From assembly GCA_963969495.1 (NCBI GenBank), contig OZ018326.1, positions 147,899,806 to 147,963,805 of the forward strand: a stretch of 64,000 nucleotides of DNA, given 5' to 3'. This document shows, piece after piece, positions 45,590 through 59,441 of the stretch. The notes beneath the pieces were generated by a model. It was not told the origin of the DNA. It saw only the letters and a list, made by a program, of their open reading frames with translations, and did no database searches. Both the position numbers and the translations under genes were made by a program. Every line of letters starts with the position of its first letter. The first letter of the stretch is position 1. The stretch is from Ceratothoa steindachneri (lineage: Eukaryota > Arthropoda > Malacostraca > Isopoda > Cymothoidae).

Positions 45590-48500
45590 CGTCTCCTCCG
45601 TGCTAGGCTTGGAGGGCATATTTCTTCAATCAAATTGCCGCGGACTCAGAACCAACTGGGAGGTGTTGCTGTGGCTCGTCTCCTTCCCTTTCCCGTTACC
45701 TATCTTTTGCAGGAGACCATGCTGGGCGCGTGCCCCATGCCCACTCTCCAGTGGTATAAAGGTTTTGCGTCTGCACCACCACGGGATGGGGGTCGGGCGG
45801 GAGGATGTTTGATTTACACCAGGCATGATGTCTCCGTTCTTCTCTCCGCTTTAGATACCTTCTTTCAGGGAGTAGCTGTGCAGCTGCACTTTGATAGGTG
45901 GTGCAATGTTATTTCTGCGTGCATTCTACCGTTAGCCAACTTAGACGCATGGGAGTCCCGCCGTGTCGTGGCACAAAGGCCGAGGCGCTTTCTCTTGCTC
46001 GGAGATCTAAACGTTAGAGACCCCTCTGGGAAGACTACATTATCAAACTCCGGGGTCAAGTCGTCGCTAACCTGATCGACGAGCTTGAGATGAGTTTACG
46101 TATCACTGCCAGAGAACTGCTTCATTTTCCTGCCTCGATCTATCTTTGGTGCTCTCCGGATGCATAGCCCGATTTTGATTGGGAAGTGGTCGATGACCTC
46201 CATAGTAGTGATCACTTTCCGATTCAAATCTAATTTTCTTGGCCGCTGCCGCCCCAGAGCCCACCCCGGTGGTGCTTGGCGCGGGCGTGGTCGTCGGCAT
46301 TTCAGGAAATTAGTGAATTCTCTATCTCAGTCGAGGACTTTAGGTCGGTAGATGAGGCATTTAAGTTCTTCTGCGGCATAAACTCCTCGCCGCGGTCCTA
46401 ACTACTATTCCTGGAATGTTGGCAGTTTTGCACCCCGACCACTTCCGTGGTTGTCAGCGGAGTCTGAGGCAGCCCTAAAGCAGAAGCGCTATCGCTACAT
46501 GCGCTATAAGTTCTGGCCAAACGATATCACTATCGGTGAATTTTGTCGGGCTAGGGCTAGGTTCTGATATATTTCGAAGCACGCCAGCCGCTCTTCTTGG
46601 CGGGCAAAGTGTCTTCAATTAACGGGAAAGAACCTTCTAGCAGACGTGTGGAAGCGAGTCAAAAAGATTCAGGGTAAGTTCTCGCAGGACCTCCCTCCCG
46701 TTCTCCAGGAGAATTAGACCGCTATCAAGGACCCCGCGTCCATCGGGAAATCCTTTGCAACTGCTTCTTCCGCATTCTCTAGCAGAGATGCTGCCTCGTT
46801 AACATTCAATTCACTTCGTGATGTCGCGGAAGGCCGCGCGCTGGACTTTACCTTCAGAGGTGGAAAACCCTTCCACGACAGATTAATTCTGAGTGAGTTG
46901 CGGTCCGCTCTCGCTTCGTGTGCAAACACCGCACATGGTGCGGTCGCTGTCCTGTACGCCATTCTTCGACATCTGGGTGAGCGAGGCATGGCCTTTCTCT
47001 TAGATTTGTTCAACAATATCTGGGTGGAGGGTCTTCTCCCGGATTCATGGTCAATCGCTACTGTGTTCGCGTTTCGCAAACCATGGAGAGATCACCTTAT
47101 TCCGGCTGGTTTCCCATCAATCTCTCTAACCACTTACATGTGCAAGTTGATGCTGAAATTGGTAACTGTTAGATTAGCCTTATTTCTGGACAGCGGAGGC
47201 CATCTGTCTTCTGTGCAATGCGGCTTTCGCAAGTTCCACTTCGGATGCCCTGCTTCAACTAGAAAAAGCCATCTGCGAGGCCTTCCTTGGTAGACAGCAC
47301 TACACCACGTTGTTTTTCGATCTGGAAAAGGCCTATGATACCGCAGGGTGATATGGTATCATATAGACTCCCTACACGATGGGGGCGATGGGACGCCTCT
47401 CAATCCTTATAGCTGAATTTTTGCGAGATTGTCGATTCCGCGTACTGGTGGGGGGTGTTCTCTCCGGCACAATTGAGCAGGAAGGGCCTGTCACGCAGGA
47501 AAGTGCCCTCAGTGTCACACTCTTTGCCCTGAGCATCAACGGCATTACCTCAGCGCTACCGGAAGATGTTTTTTCTACGCTCTACGTGGAAGACCTTTCG
47601 ATCTATTTTGGCGCGGCTCAGATGCCAACTACGGAGAGTCGACTCCAATAGGCATTGAACCACCGCTCTAGATATGCCGAAGCGCAAAGGTTTCCGGTTT
47701 CCTTGGCCAAGACTATAGTGTTGGACTTCTACCTCCATCCACGGCTTTACCATGACATAGACTTGGTTCTTAATGGGCGAAACCTGGAAGTGGTTGAATC
47801 GTAACGTTTCCTTGGTCTTGTATTTGCCGCTGCCTCACCTTGGAGGCTCATATTCGCAGTTTCAGGGTTTCTTGTGCCCGTGCTATCAATATTCTTCGTT
47901 CCGCCCCTGTTTCTGCCCAGGACAACAGCCTGGAGGGTACAACCTTTGGCTATTTGTCGCTACGCCTCTACTTCCAATGCTTCTACAGCCCCGGGAGCAT
48001 TGTGTTCGACAGTTGGAACTCACATCTCGTCACGCTGGAACCGTGCCAGTGTATACGGATGGCTCCAAGTCCCAAGAGGGGGTCAGCTTCCACGCCGTAT
48101 CCCCTCTGGTTGAAGTCAAAGAGCGCTACCAGGCGCTGCCTCTGTCTTCACGGCCAAGCTCTTGGCAAGACAACACCTGGTACGGAAGATCACGTGAGGG
48201 GCCTGGTTTGTAGATCGGATTGTGATCTATAGCGACTCACAAAGGGCTCTGAGGGCTCTCGGAACATTGGAATCTCTGCATCTCCTGGTTCGCGATATCC
48301 GAGATGCCACTGGATTTGCAAGCCGGGTTGATGTTGAGAATATCTTCTGCTCGGTTCCTGGACATGTAGGAATTAAGGCTAATGAGCGTGTCGATAATGG
48401 CGCCAAAGAGTCCACGGCGACTCAGCGACTAAACCAGCCTTTCACTCTTCCTAACACCGACTACATTGCAGGAATACGGGCAGCTCTTCAGGCTAATTTG

Positions 48501-48860
48501 CAAAGAAGATGGGAGACGATCGAAGGAAACTTACATAAAATTGCGCGATTGTGCCGCAACTGTTTCCATGGACCTACCCCTAAATGCCGCGAAGGCTTCA
48601 GGTTGATTTCTGTCGTCTCTCTATTGACCACACTCGCGGGGCGCACCGCTATTTGATGAAGCGCTTGCCAGCGACCTATGGTGAAGACTGTGTTGTACCC
48701 CAGGATGTTCAGCACATTCTTGTTCAATGACCCAGTATGTGCGATCTCCACGTACGTTACATGTCCCAATACCTGGTTAAGTGGGGTTGCTACCGATTGT
48801 CCCTTTACTCCAAACGAGTTCGTGCACATTGGCTGGTGGAATTATAGACTTTTGGGGGGA
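45590..48860 (+). pseudogene. LINE ORF2: AP endonuclease, reverse transcriptase, RNase H remnant
   Basis: Endonuclease: QSNCRGLRTNWEVLL (45628 on), LQETMLG, AGGCLIYTRHDV, RRFLLLGDLNVRDPSG and, near 46182, SSDHFPI. Reverse transcriptase: ELRSALASCANTAHG (46890 on), LPDSWSIATV, GHLSSVQCGFRKFH, FFDLEKAYDT (motif A, 47312-47342), then LYVEDLSIYFG, where the catalytic YVDD has become YVED (47583-47594). RNase H: VYTDGSKS (48051 on), IYSDSQRALRALG (48223 on), VPGHVGIKANERVDNGAKE. The C-terminal region (about 48690-48840) reads QDVQHILVQ and VRYMSQYLVKWGC. Numerous stops and frame changes break it into pieces of at most 146 codons. Confidence 0.85.
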
Positions 48861-49020
48861 GGCCAGCCTTCTCCCCTTTATTTAACTAGTTGGTTTTTCG
48901 GTTTGGGTTTTTTTTTGAGCGGGTTATTTTAGTAGGAAGCACGTTCCTGCGCCGATGAGAGGCCTTTTTCTGTTTTATTTTCTATTGATATTTTTTTTAC
49001 TTGTTTTTTGTTTTTTGCAT

Positions 49021-49928
49021 CCTCTTTTAAAGATGCCTTATATTAGGTACTGTTAAATAGTTCGACTAATGCCAAAGTTGGCAGTCGCTAGATGAAATCT
49101 TAAAATTAATGAAAAAATAATTTGCTTACATTTAATTCTCGTAAAATATTCCAATTATTTTATGAAGTATTAAAATATTTAAAGTTTCATCTTCCCAGAG
49201 GATCTCAGCACTTGGTAAGAAAAGAGAGAAAGAATAAATAGAAACTACAGAATCAGGAAATTTCAAATCAATAAATGATCCTTAGGACCGCGTAGGCAGC
49301 GTTACTAACAGTAAAATAAGCTTGCATTTTGTGCTTGAACCCCTATTGGTTTAAATAAATTTAATTTTTAGTTAAAGCGTTAAACTTTATTTAGGTTCCC
49401 TCTGTAAAATGCAATATTTAGAAAAGAGTGCCCATTGGTGCTAAATCTCTATAAAGCTCATTGAGGAATAAAACGATAATCATTTATTTCAACAGGCCGT
49501 ATTTAAAAAATAATGCAATTCCTTGGTCAGAAAAACAAGAAAGTAGTTTACAAAACTATCAATAAGGGAGAAAATAGAGAGCACCTTTGTATAAATAGAA
49601 CTCATAAAACTAAACGATATGGCAAGTAACTTATTGTCAGAGACGTCAGACACAAATTCATACAAATAAACTAATCATAATTTGCCAAATATATATTTTT
49701 TTAAAACTATTTCACTTGCCCTGCCTCTTAATAAAAATCTTAGCACAGTCATTCCTTTGCCAATCAACTGCTTTCTATTTACGAAAAAATGCAGTATTTA
49801 TATTAATGGCCTTTCAAAATGAGAGAGAAGCCTATATCCATATATATTGTAGTCAAGATTAAGCCATACTTATTATTTTTATCATTGTAGAGATATACAA
49901 GTTAACCGAGACAGTTAAGAAGTTGCGA

Positions 49929-49929
<1 letters not shown>
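49021..49929. other. AT-rich stretch without recognised gene
   Basis: Nothing recognised between the LINE and the next (TA)n tract. Confidence 0.5.

Positions 49930-49988
<59 letters not shown>
49930..49988. repeat. (TA)n microsatellite
   Basis: 59 bases of alternating AT. Confidence 0.97.
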
Positions 49989-49990
<2 letters not shown>

Positions 49991-50099
49991 CGAAGTCTTT
50001 CTCATGGAGAAGAATACCAATAAAATGAAAAAAAAATCCACCTGGGTTTCTCTAAGACACTACCCAGACTCCGGTAACATAGAAGTAGGATAAAAATGA

Positions 50100-51470
50100 T
50101 AAAGTTAGGAGACAGTTATTACTGACCACAGCTCGAAAGGCCTACCCTTTGAGGGCGTACTTATAAACAACCAAATCAAAAATTCAAACTGTCAATCTCG
50201 TTTTACGCTCTCCAAGAGCAACAAGACGCAAGCCCAGCTGAATTGATACCCACTTCTGTCGATTCAACAGGAGATCTAGTTTCTCTAAATTCAATATGTC
50301 GAGGAAAAGAAATAACAGATGCCAAAAAGCCAAAACACCCTCGGGTCTTCCCTTGCTATCCCACTCGTTCCGCCCCTTCATCCCGCAGAAGGAATTCTAG
50401 TATAAATCGGTTCGTTAGGAGAAAAAAAGAACTTTTTCGTTTTCGTCACGACATCGAGAAGAACTTGCCGGGATAGAGTCACCCGGCAATTTAAAAAGAA
50501 CTTTCACTTTGCTTGGGCAATACTAGATTGTCACCAAGTATACTTTGCACAGTTCGATTACCCAAAGATCGTTAAGTGATCTTACCGCCAAGTACCATCG
50601 GTACAGTTTGATTACCAAAGATCGTCAAGTGATCTTACTTCCAAGTACCATCGGCACAGTTCGATTACCCAAGATCTTCAAGTGATCTTACCCTAACTGA
50701 GTTTGCCACACCAAGCTAGATAGATTGCTCACCCAAAAGAGATTCTCTACAAGCGAAACCAAATCGCTAGAAAAGCATACAGCCATGTGCAAACCTCGTC
50801 TGAGAAAACCTCTTCAAGGTCATAAACGCCAACTCCCCGCCTCCTGAATCGTCGTTTTGTTTTGATTCCTATTTCTCCTACGCTGACGTCACTCGTCCAA
50901 CCCTCTTCAAGTAACGCCCTATATTAAGAAGCAAATAAACTACACTCACGACACCTCTCTGGACAATATTTGAGTTAAGGTATTTCGTTCGGATTCTCTG
51001 GATAAACACCAGTACCTTATGTGAATAATAAATTCTATCGTTATGTCCCTGAGCATTTAAAGTAGATTATTTTGTATATCTTAAAGACGCATTCTTTTTA
51101 AAGGAAATTGTTCTCCCTTAAAGCAACCAGAAACCGAATGTCGTTAATGGGAATTAAGAACCAATTTTAAGTTGTATTTTGTACTTGTATATATTAATTT
51201 TGTTTGATTTGATTAATGTACAGTAAAGGTCTATTTTGGTTGAAGTGTTTGAATTATCCTTGAACGAGTTGCGTTGGCACTATTTAGTTTATTAAAGAAA
51301 GAACTCGCCTTTATATTCATTCAATAGAATAAAAATAAGAGAAGCGATCTTAGAGATCGATCCTGAAGTGATCACTGGAAGTACAAAAGTACAACCTATT
51401 TTTATTAATCATAATAATTAGAAATAAAATAAAAAACTATAATCCCGCCAACCTACGGCAATCATTACAT
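50100..51470 (+). repeat. LTR-like block
   Basis: GC-richer than its flanks, with upstream 53-bp repeats, a promoter-like middle and AATAAATTCTATC near 51028 as a possible polyadenylation signal. It ends at about 51469 with CCGCCAACCTACGGCAATCA then TTACA, resembling the inner edge of a gypsy-type LTR. A matching TGTAA start was not found, and no internal genes adjoin. Confidence 0.35.
50545..50700 (+). repeat. 53-54 bp tandem repeat, three units, with conserved hairpins
   Basis: Units share ACAGTTCGATTACC, then AAGATC-N7-GATCTT (50565-50583, 50618-50636, 50671-50689) and CCAAGTACCATCGG. The six-base arms AAGATC/GATCTT are unchanged in all three units while the loop varies; unit two also has GTACC-ATC-GGTAC. 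Confidence 0.9.
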
Positions 51471-54400
51471 TCGTAATCTACGAAATGTTGCGGAATATAT
51501 GCAAAAATTGAAAAATCCTTAATTCGGCAACGATTTTTAAGTTTTTTCATAGCTAAAAAAACATATCATAGGCATAGTCCTCAAATTAGATCGAGAATGG
51601 GTTTAGTGAGAAAGCAGATTATACCCTCAAGACAATTTTATATCATACGGTCATGTTTCTTCTTGAGTTTAGGCAAAGTTAGATGAACTTTGATAAATAT
51701 TTAAAATATAAATATTTCGATGAAATACCATTACAGCCTTCAAGCTAAAACAGTTAATACGTAATAAAAAAGCTTCAAATAAGTAAAAATTAAGTCTAAA
51801 TCTTTGCGTTAAGCAATATTATGATATATCTCGGGTATTGTTATTTTGTTATTATTAAAGTTTGTTTTTTTCATTCACAAAAATCATAACGGAAACTCCT
51901 CCGATATGGATCCCTGAAAAGTTCAACTGAGAATACATATTTATCTTCATCTTTTCTTCCTGTTTATTTTTACGGCTATTACTAAGAACTTTAGCCAAAA
52001 TTCGTATTGCTCTTAGACATTAAATTTACACATTAGTTACTTCTCAGGCGACGGTAAGCTTGGCTCACTTATCACCATTATTTTTATAGTCTTTCTGTTC
52101 TCTTAGATCGTTCGAACGTATCCTTTTCTTCTAAATTCACTTCCCACCCCTCGCAAACATTTAAATCTCGCGTCTTCCTAAATAGGTCACCAAAAAGGAA
52201 ATATTTTCATTTGCACGAAAAATTCATCAACATAAATATAAAGATATTAAAAAAACTTTAAATATTTTAATGTTGTTATAATAGCATTGTGTGCTCCATT
52301 AAAAAACTTAAAATAAATAAGCTCATACGCGAAGCTAAACAAGAAATGAAAACTGAATACACCCTAAACAAAATCAACCAGGTTTTATTACCATTGGCGC
52401 TTACTTAAACAAAACGTTTGCTGAGAAAGAAGATAAAAGTGAAGCCAAGCAAATGCTAATTGCAGAACTTTAACACTGACCTACAAAAACAAAGCTCACG
52501 TTAAGAAAAGAGAGATGGAGTGGGTGTGTATATTCTATTTAAACTTTTGCAACGAGCACATAAAAGGAATGGTTCCATTCCCTAGAATTTCATTTTCCCA
52601 ATTGTATGTATATCTACATTGCACAATAGTTAAGCATGGCTAGAAATAGAAACAAGGTCTGATATGGTCAATATATCCTATACCAATAATCCTAATATTC
52701 ATTTTAATTAACACATTTCTTGGAAATATTTTCTGCATTTTTTTTTATTTCATATGCCTGCATCTTATTTTCCCCTAGCAGAATCTCTCATTCGTTTATG
52801 ATTTGACTTAGTGCAAAAATTATTCACTCATTTATACATCTATATCAGCCAAATTCGCTTACATACAGTATTTGTGTTTAAAAGGAGACCTCTTTTCATC
52901 TTTTTCAAGTAATTTCCATGTAGCTGTGTGCTTTACAAGCAATCTGATTGTCTACCTTTCTTTTTACTTCGAAAAAGGTGAACAATTGCAATGGCATTTG
53001 ATTCAATTGTTTATTTATAGTCCATTTCTTTCCCGCACAAAGTTACTTTAATGTCTTTAACTTTTCTGGTTCCTTTTTACAGACATCATTAATTCAATAT
53101 TCATTTCCGGTGACCCCGACTTTCATTAATGGAAACCGATTTTTTTAGGGTAGCAACAAAAGTATCGATTAAACTGTCATTTTTTGGTCAGTTTTATAAC
53201 TGAAACAAAGATGCTAATAATACGTACCTATCATAGGACTCTAGTTGTTGAAATATTTCGCTATATTGCCTTAATTAGTGGTTTGGAAAAAGTTAATATT
53301 GGTTATATTTTTCCATATATTTATTTAGCTAACAAGAATCAAGTATTAAAAATAATATTCAATATACATAACTAGTGAATCATGTACTGCAAAGATATTT
53401 TAAAAGTCGATAATCTACATACGTATATATATATATATTATCGACTATTACATGTATAAGAATAAACCTAGTATTACAATTTCGAATTACTGTGTTAAAA
53501 GCAACACAGAAAGATGAGTGAAGAAATAAACGTTTGAGATAAGCTTCCTTTCAAATGCCTATCAAGGTGGAATGTAACCTATTAAACAATTATATTTAAT
53601 AGGTATACAAATATGTAATTATTTTTAAAAAATGGCAACCTAACTTTGTAATAAGTTTATTTACTTCTAAATCTATCGAATACGACACGAAAATAAAAAA
53701 ATCAATCAGTTTAAAAAAAAAACAGAGGCTTTAGCAGACTTTCCTTATCCATGAACTACAAAGCTTCTTCAGATATCCTAATTATCTTATATTGCATTAA
53801 CATAAAGTAGAATCCAATTTTCCCAATCAATTTTGCAGTCAAAAAGAATAAAAGTAAATGACAGCGACCTGCTCATTTTATAAATGTTTCTCTTTGGACA
53901 TAGAGAACGGTAAAAAAGAGAAAACAAAATACCCAAATCTATATTTTAGGGAAAATACTCATTTAATTTCAAGGCAATTGTACAGAGATTTTATGAAATT
54001 TGCCTACAATAATATTAAAGTTTCATTTCATACAACATCGAAAAAATCATCTAGGAGAAAAGTAAATTATATTTAAAAAATGATTTATCCAAAATTAGAC
54101 AAGGACGTTTTATTAATTTGAATTTCCAGATAAAAATTCGTAAGGTATATATGACGACCCTGTTTCACGGGTATTTTAGAGTGCAAGAAGGGTATCACTC
54201 ATTTATTCTGACGTCGAAACGTGTTAAATAGTCAACAAATCATTTATAATTCAGGTTGTCCATTTGAAAAGTGAAGGAATGACATATGTATTTCTACGCA
54301 TGATAATCGGTTAAAATGAGACTTAAGACAGATAAGGGTATTTTACTTAAAGTTTGGGAGAAATATAACCTTAATGTCTCTTGCCATACTGTCTCAATTC

Positions 54401-55327
54401 GCTTGAAAGAGGGGCGAATCTTTTGAGGCTCTCTGCCAGGAAATTACTCATAAGTAAAAATAATAAACCAGCTAAGTTGAGCTTGGTTTCTGAGCATTTC
54501 ATATAGATTTCTTAAAAGTTACAAAGCAAATTCAATTTCTTTTTCATCATGTGTAAAGCATCATTCAAGCCTAAGTACATGTTAAAGAGTGGAACTTATA
54601 TCCACAATATATAGGCTTATATTTTGAGATATTAGCGTTATGGTGTTGATCATCATTTCAAACGCTAAATCTGCCCCCACTTCCATATACGTAGCACAGT
54701 AATTACTGTTGTATAAAGGAATCTATTTCCGGAAATTTGATCTCCTTTGTCCAAACATCCGGAGTACCTGAACTTATTTTAATGACACACAGCAAAGCCA
54801 GTGGAGTAGTTTTTGAATGCTATAAATTTTGACGTGGCCTGCAGAGAACTATGATTAATATCCGTGTTAAATCTATGAAAGATACTCACAAAGATGGTTA
54901 TAACTATGAAATGGACGAATGATGTAGATATCTGAAAAATATCATAAAAAAGATTGGACCAAAAACATTCTCAAAAAATACGAAAAAATTTTAAATTCGG
55001 CGGCCAAAAATGTATTGCCTGCTTTAATGTTTTGTTGCATTTATACTTATTATTAGTATTTTCTTCCATTTTTTGTGAGTTAATTATGTTGTTTTACTAG
55101 AAATAGCTGCACTTGTATTTATCGTTCTTTAGTTATAGACCACATTCTTCCAATTCATATTTCAATCATCAAAAGTGTTCATATTTGCTGTTATATAAAC
55201 AGAAAATTGAACACTATCAAGGCCATTTTTAAAAGGATATTCTTCTCATTTTTCATCGAAATTAAACTAGTTTATTCAATATGTAAATTTTGGTAATTTT
55301 TTTATAATTTTGGACGCAGTTGCATCG
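51471..55327. other. AT-rich stretch without recognised gene
   Basis: No coding, RNA or element signal recognised. A short (TA)n occurs at 53425-53439. Confidence 0.5.
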
Positions 55328-55337
55328 ATCTAACTCA

Positions 55338-55883
55338 CAGGTAGATAAACCACGGCCCGCGGGCCGAATGTGACTCACGAAGGCTTTTCATATGGTCCGC
55401 GTATCATTTCAGATTATTAAATCAATAATTTTGAAATATACTTCAATCTTAGATAAAATATTCGAAAAAAATACAATAATTTCTAAATACTTATTCTCAT
55501 TACATTATCTTCACGCTCTTTTTCGCTAGCGGAAGTTAAGCTAAGTTGACTGTGATTATTAGTTGGATAGCAGACGCCTAGTCTCTGAGTTATAATAAAA
55601 TGATGCATAATTGTAAATTGTGGTTCGGATTCCACGTTAAGTTGTAAGTTCCCACAGTTTGAAATGGGTGGCAATTTGAAAAAAACGTACCCTTAGTTAT
55701 TAATGTGTAGCTATATCTACAAGTTTGTCTATATAGTTATTGTAGTATATGCAAACAAATGCACAAAAGTAATTGAAATTAACTTATATACATTCTAAAT
55801 TTGCATCTCTTTTTAAGTGCGGCCCGTAAAGCTTTACATAAGCTTCAATGTGGCCAGCTGCTTAAAATTATTGCTCATTCCTG
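55338..55883. mobile_element. hAT-type non-autonomous element (MITE)
   Basis: The left end reads CAGGTAGATAAACCACGG then CCCGCGGGCCGAATGTG. The right end reads GTGGCCAGCTGC ... TTGCTCATTCCTG, so both ends start CAGG when read inward and carry the GGCCCGCGGGCC-type subterminal sequence common in hAT families. Flanks ATCTAACTCA (55328-55337) and ATCTAAGTCA (55884-55893) form a direct repeat with one mismatch, slightly longer than the usual 8 bp. No transposase inside: the 63-codon minus-strand frame at 55483-55674 shows no known domain. Confidence 0.7.
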
Positions 55884-56094
55884 ATCTAAGTCATAATTAG
55901 AGAGCTTAGACTAAAACACTTTTAATTTTCCTAACTCTCAGAAGGCAAAGGTACCTCAAACAATGGACCCCGGATTTGGAAGAACAGGTATCAAATTAAG
56001 TCTATTCTCAATGGTGATGAGAATGCCTTGCATTTAGTTTACGACTAAAGTACAGCGTATTCACGAAAGCTCCAGCAGCTGTCACCTGCAGTGT

Positions 56095-56190
56095 AATTTT
56101 GAGTCAAGATTTGAACTGCTTTGATCACGACGAAAGCGAGCACACAATATTTCAACGCCTCTCCTGGCCCGCACTAATCATGTGATGCAC
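56095..56190 (-). repeat. Possible tRNA-like SINE head (weak)
   Basis: Minus-strand order: GGGCCAGGAGAGGCG (A-box-like), TGCTCGCTTTCGTCGTGA (anticodon-arm-like), then CAGTTCAAATCTTGA (B-box-like). Spacing fits a tRNA head, but the B box is imperfect. Confidence 0.35.
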
Positions 56191-56199
56191 CATCTGCGA

Positions 56200-59100
56200 C
56201 ATTAGTGCAGAGTTCTGGCCCCTTACGCCTACACATAGGTAACTAATCACAACACCACATATTTTCCAGCCTTCATCTTTCGTACAGACAACACATCACT
56301 CTTTCCTCTTGCACCTACTGGAGTTTTCCATATCCACACACAGCTGATGCATAAAATCCATACTTACTGAATGGTGCCAAAACACTGTCTTCAATGAGGA
56401 CGGGTTCCTGCAGCGTCCTGGCTTGCCAGCGATTGCCATTTTGAGGTTTATTTTAAATTACTTATCTGGAGAAGGACCCTTCTAGGATTGGAAAGGAATG
56501 GGTGGTGCAATTATCGAACCGAGAGCCTTAAAATAACTCGATAATGTGGGCACGATACGGAAGCGAACGCAACGCATGAATACAAATATGTATTTAGCAC
56601 ATGAATGGTAACAACTGATATTTATCAAATAGGGATTATTATTATCTTTGAGGTCATCAAAATTTTAGAATATTTCCTTATTTTGGTTTCTAATGATTTT
56701 TTGTATGAAATATCATATTGGAAAATATATTGATTATTTGTACCATAACAAACTCCCTTTTAAACACGATAACCACTTTTATCTATTGTATTTAAATAGT
56801 AGCTACTAAAACCTCAACAAACTTTAAATGTGTACTAATGCGAAAGATGCATGAGAAATACAAAAAACTGGAGAAACTATCCCTAAATAAATGGAAAGTC
56901 AACGATTAAGGAGACAGAGATTTATTTTTTTTTCTTAATTTGACCTGAGGGAGGCCAAAAATCTCCAGAATTGATTTTTCTCCCTATTTAACTTTTCTTT
57001 TGTAATAATCCAAATAATTTATCTTTACTTCCAAATGCGGCTTCCAATTTCGCTGCTTTAAATTCTTCGGCGACTTATTCTCATTTGTTTTCATCGACGC
57101 CGCAACGTAGGAAGGGCAGAGGAGCTTTAATCCAAAATGTAAGGCGAAATTTTTCATGCTATCCTTTGGAATTGAGAAATACCATATAAAAAAACCTGAA
57201 AGCATTGATCAAAATTTGCCTTTGATCTCGTTAGGAAAAGAAATGTTAACGAACCACTTTTTTGAACCCATATCGAAGAGAGGGTAGTCAAAATAAACAA
57301 ATCCAATTAAAAAATAGATTTCCCGAAAATAAAATGAAGGAAGAGGAAGGACGAGTGACTAAATATTTTGGGGGGGAGAAACGGTATTGTGCGGCTTTTA
57401 TTTTATTTTTTTATGATTTTTGACATTTGATAAATCTGCGTTCAAGCGGAATGGGATTCACTCTCTCTTTGGCTGGCATGAAATCCCCGCTCGCTAATTG
57501 GTGCAAACACACTGTTCAAAATGCATATCGAAACATTTGTCTCATCCTTTTATCATTCAATTGAACATATCAATTAGCCATATCTCAAACCAATACAAGA
57601 TAAACGGAATAATTATCTCTCCGGAATTTTATTTTTTCCTAATTGCATACAAATATATGCTGAATTTAAGGATCAAACCAAGCACACTGTGGTAGCCGGT
57701 ACCACTTTGATCTCAGTTAAAGGAACGCCATATATCACTCGGATACAATGTTCATGAGGTATACATATATTATATATCTAAAGATGTTATTTCTCTGGGC
57801 CATAAAGCGTTTAGTCTATTATTTTAGGAATTGATCCAGATACATAAAACAGCTGCCAGGAACGAAGGCCCCAAAACTTTGCTTACAACCTTGGATAAAT
57901 AAATCTTTCAAAATTAATTGCTTTAGTATTTCGAGACAACAATAGAAATTTGTAATTAACGAGCAATAAAGGGCATTTTTGTGTCAACTTCAAGAGATAA
58001 AATTGATAGTAATAAGTGGGGAAGCTATCGTCTAACTCTTTAAAGGAAAGTAGGTGATAGTTTTGTTATTCTTTCAGCACTTTAATGTGGTGTGCCAATG
58101 CACTCGTTCATTATTCTTTTTCACCATAAGCAGAAAGTATCTTGATTCAGTATAAAAGCCGTTATTGCCCATACATAGGTAAAATGTAAAATTTGCAAGA
58201 ATATCAATTTCACAAACAGACAAACTCCAGATATAATTGAAATAAGGCTAAATTAATTGTATGAACTTCTATATAAATCTTGATCAATCTTTTCCTGTAC
58301 TATAGGTTTCATCTTCCTATATATCAGTGTATATAAGCATGCAAATGAATAGAATATTTTCAAAACATAAATATGATGTAGAGGAGAAACAACTTATCAT
58401 TTCAAATTACTTGTATAAATTAGAGTACGTATTTCTAACACATATTATCTGGAAAATGAAGGCACTTTATTTTTTCTGTTATTCTAATTTAATCTTACTC
58501 TTAAGGTTTCCACTAGTGCAGAGAAAATACGTCGAGTGAACTGGAAGATCTTTCTTCCCCTTCACTTTTGTAATTTTCATCTTCATCTACATTTTCTTTG
58601 TCCTCAATGAAACCCCAAATTCTAGGTAAGGTGATTCAGTTCCTCGATATCCGTGTAGCGGTGCAGGAAAATAAAGGCTCTAGAGAAGATCAATGCAGAA
58701 GACTATGAGCTACCTAAAATATATGTAACAACAATGATAATTCAATTGGAGTAACCATTACTTACTTACCATATGAATAAAAGAATGGATTCAAATATAT
58801 AAAAGACTTTATTTACCTTACCTCTTCCAATACGATATTTTCAATACCTTGCAGGTTGTGACGACAGCCACTCTTCTAATACAGGTTAATTAATCCCTGC
58901 AAGATCAGTAATTGACAGATATATGAAATGTAAATAAGTTTTGCCTTTGTCTGATGATGCTTGTAATTTAGTCCTCTGAATAACAAAACATATTTTCCAT
59001 ATTTTCCTGGTATTTTATAAAGTACCTTACTGAATAGATGGCTACCTAAATGTCTCAATATAAACGCATTGATTTTCCAAAAGGCAGGTAAAATTATTGT

Positions 59101-59441
59101 TTAATGATAAACGCTTCATCCAGTATAATTTCTATTTATAAACAAAAACACAAACTGGGGAATACCACCCCCCTGCCTTGCAAAGAATAGTAGATGTTCT
59201 GCAAAGTTATGCACTCTTTTGATCACTCTTTTTGAAAAGGCAACCCACTGTTTATCGTGCCATCCAACCCTTTTAAATTTGCAGTGTATGGACATGGGAG
59301 AAATACACCTGAATCTGAAAAATCTAAGCGTTATTTCCACACGGCAAAGCCCTAAGCTGGGATTATATATGTTTACGTATTTTAAATTGATTTCTGAACA
59401 TCACTCTCTTGCTTTTCTTCTCTTCCTCTTGGATGCATGTA
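56200..59441. other. AT-rich stretch without recognised gene
   Basis: No supported gene. The first 0.3 kb may be SINE body or another old repeat. Confidence 0.45.

Larger units (their letters stand above)
42760..49020 (+). mobile_element. I-superfamily LINE (APE, RT, RNase H), nearly full span but decayed
   Basis: A GC-richer 6 kb block in AT-rich flanks. About 0.7 kb of possible 5' UTR is followed by ORF1 (about 43430-45420), ORF2 (about 45590-48860) and a T-rich 3' end. Order and content (ORF1 with zinc knuckles; AP endonuclease, reverse transcriptase and RNase H in ORF2) fit the I superfamily, since CR1 and Jockey lack RNase H. Both ends are approximate: no target duplication or tail was fixed. 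Confidence 0.85.
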
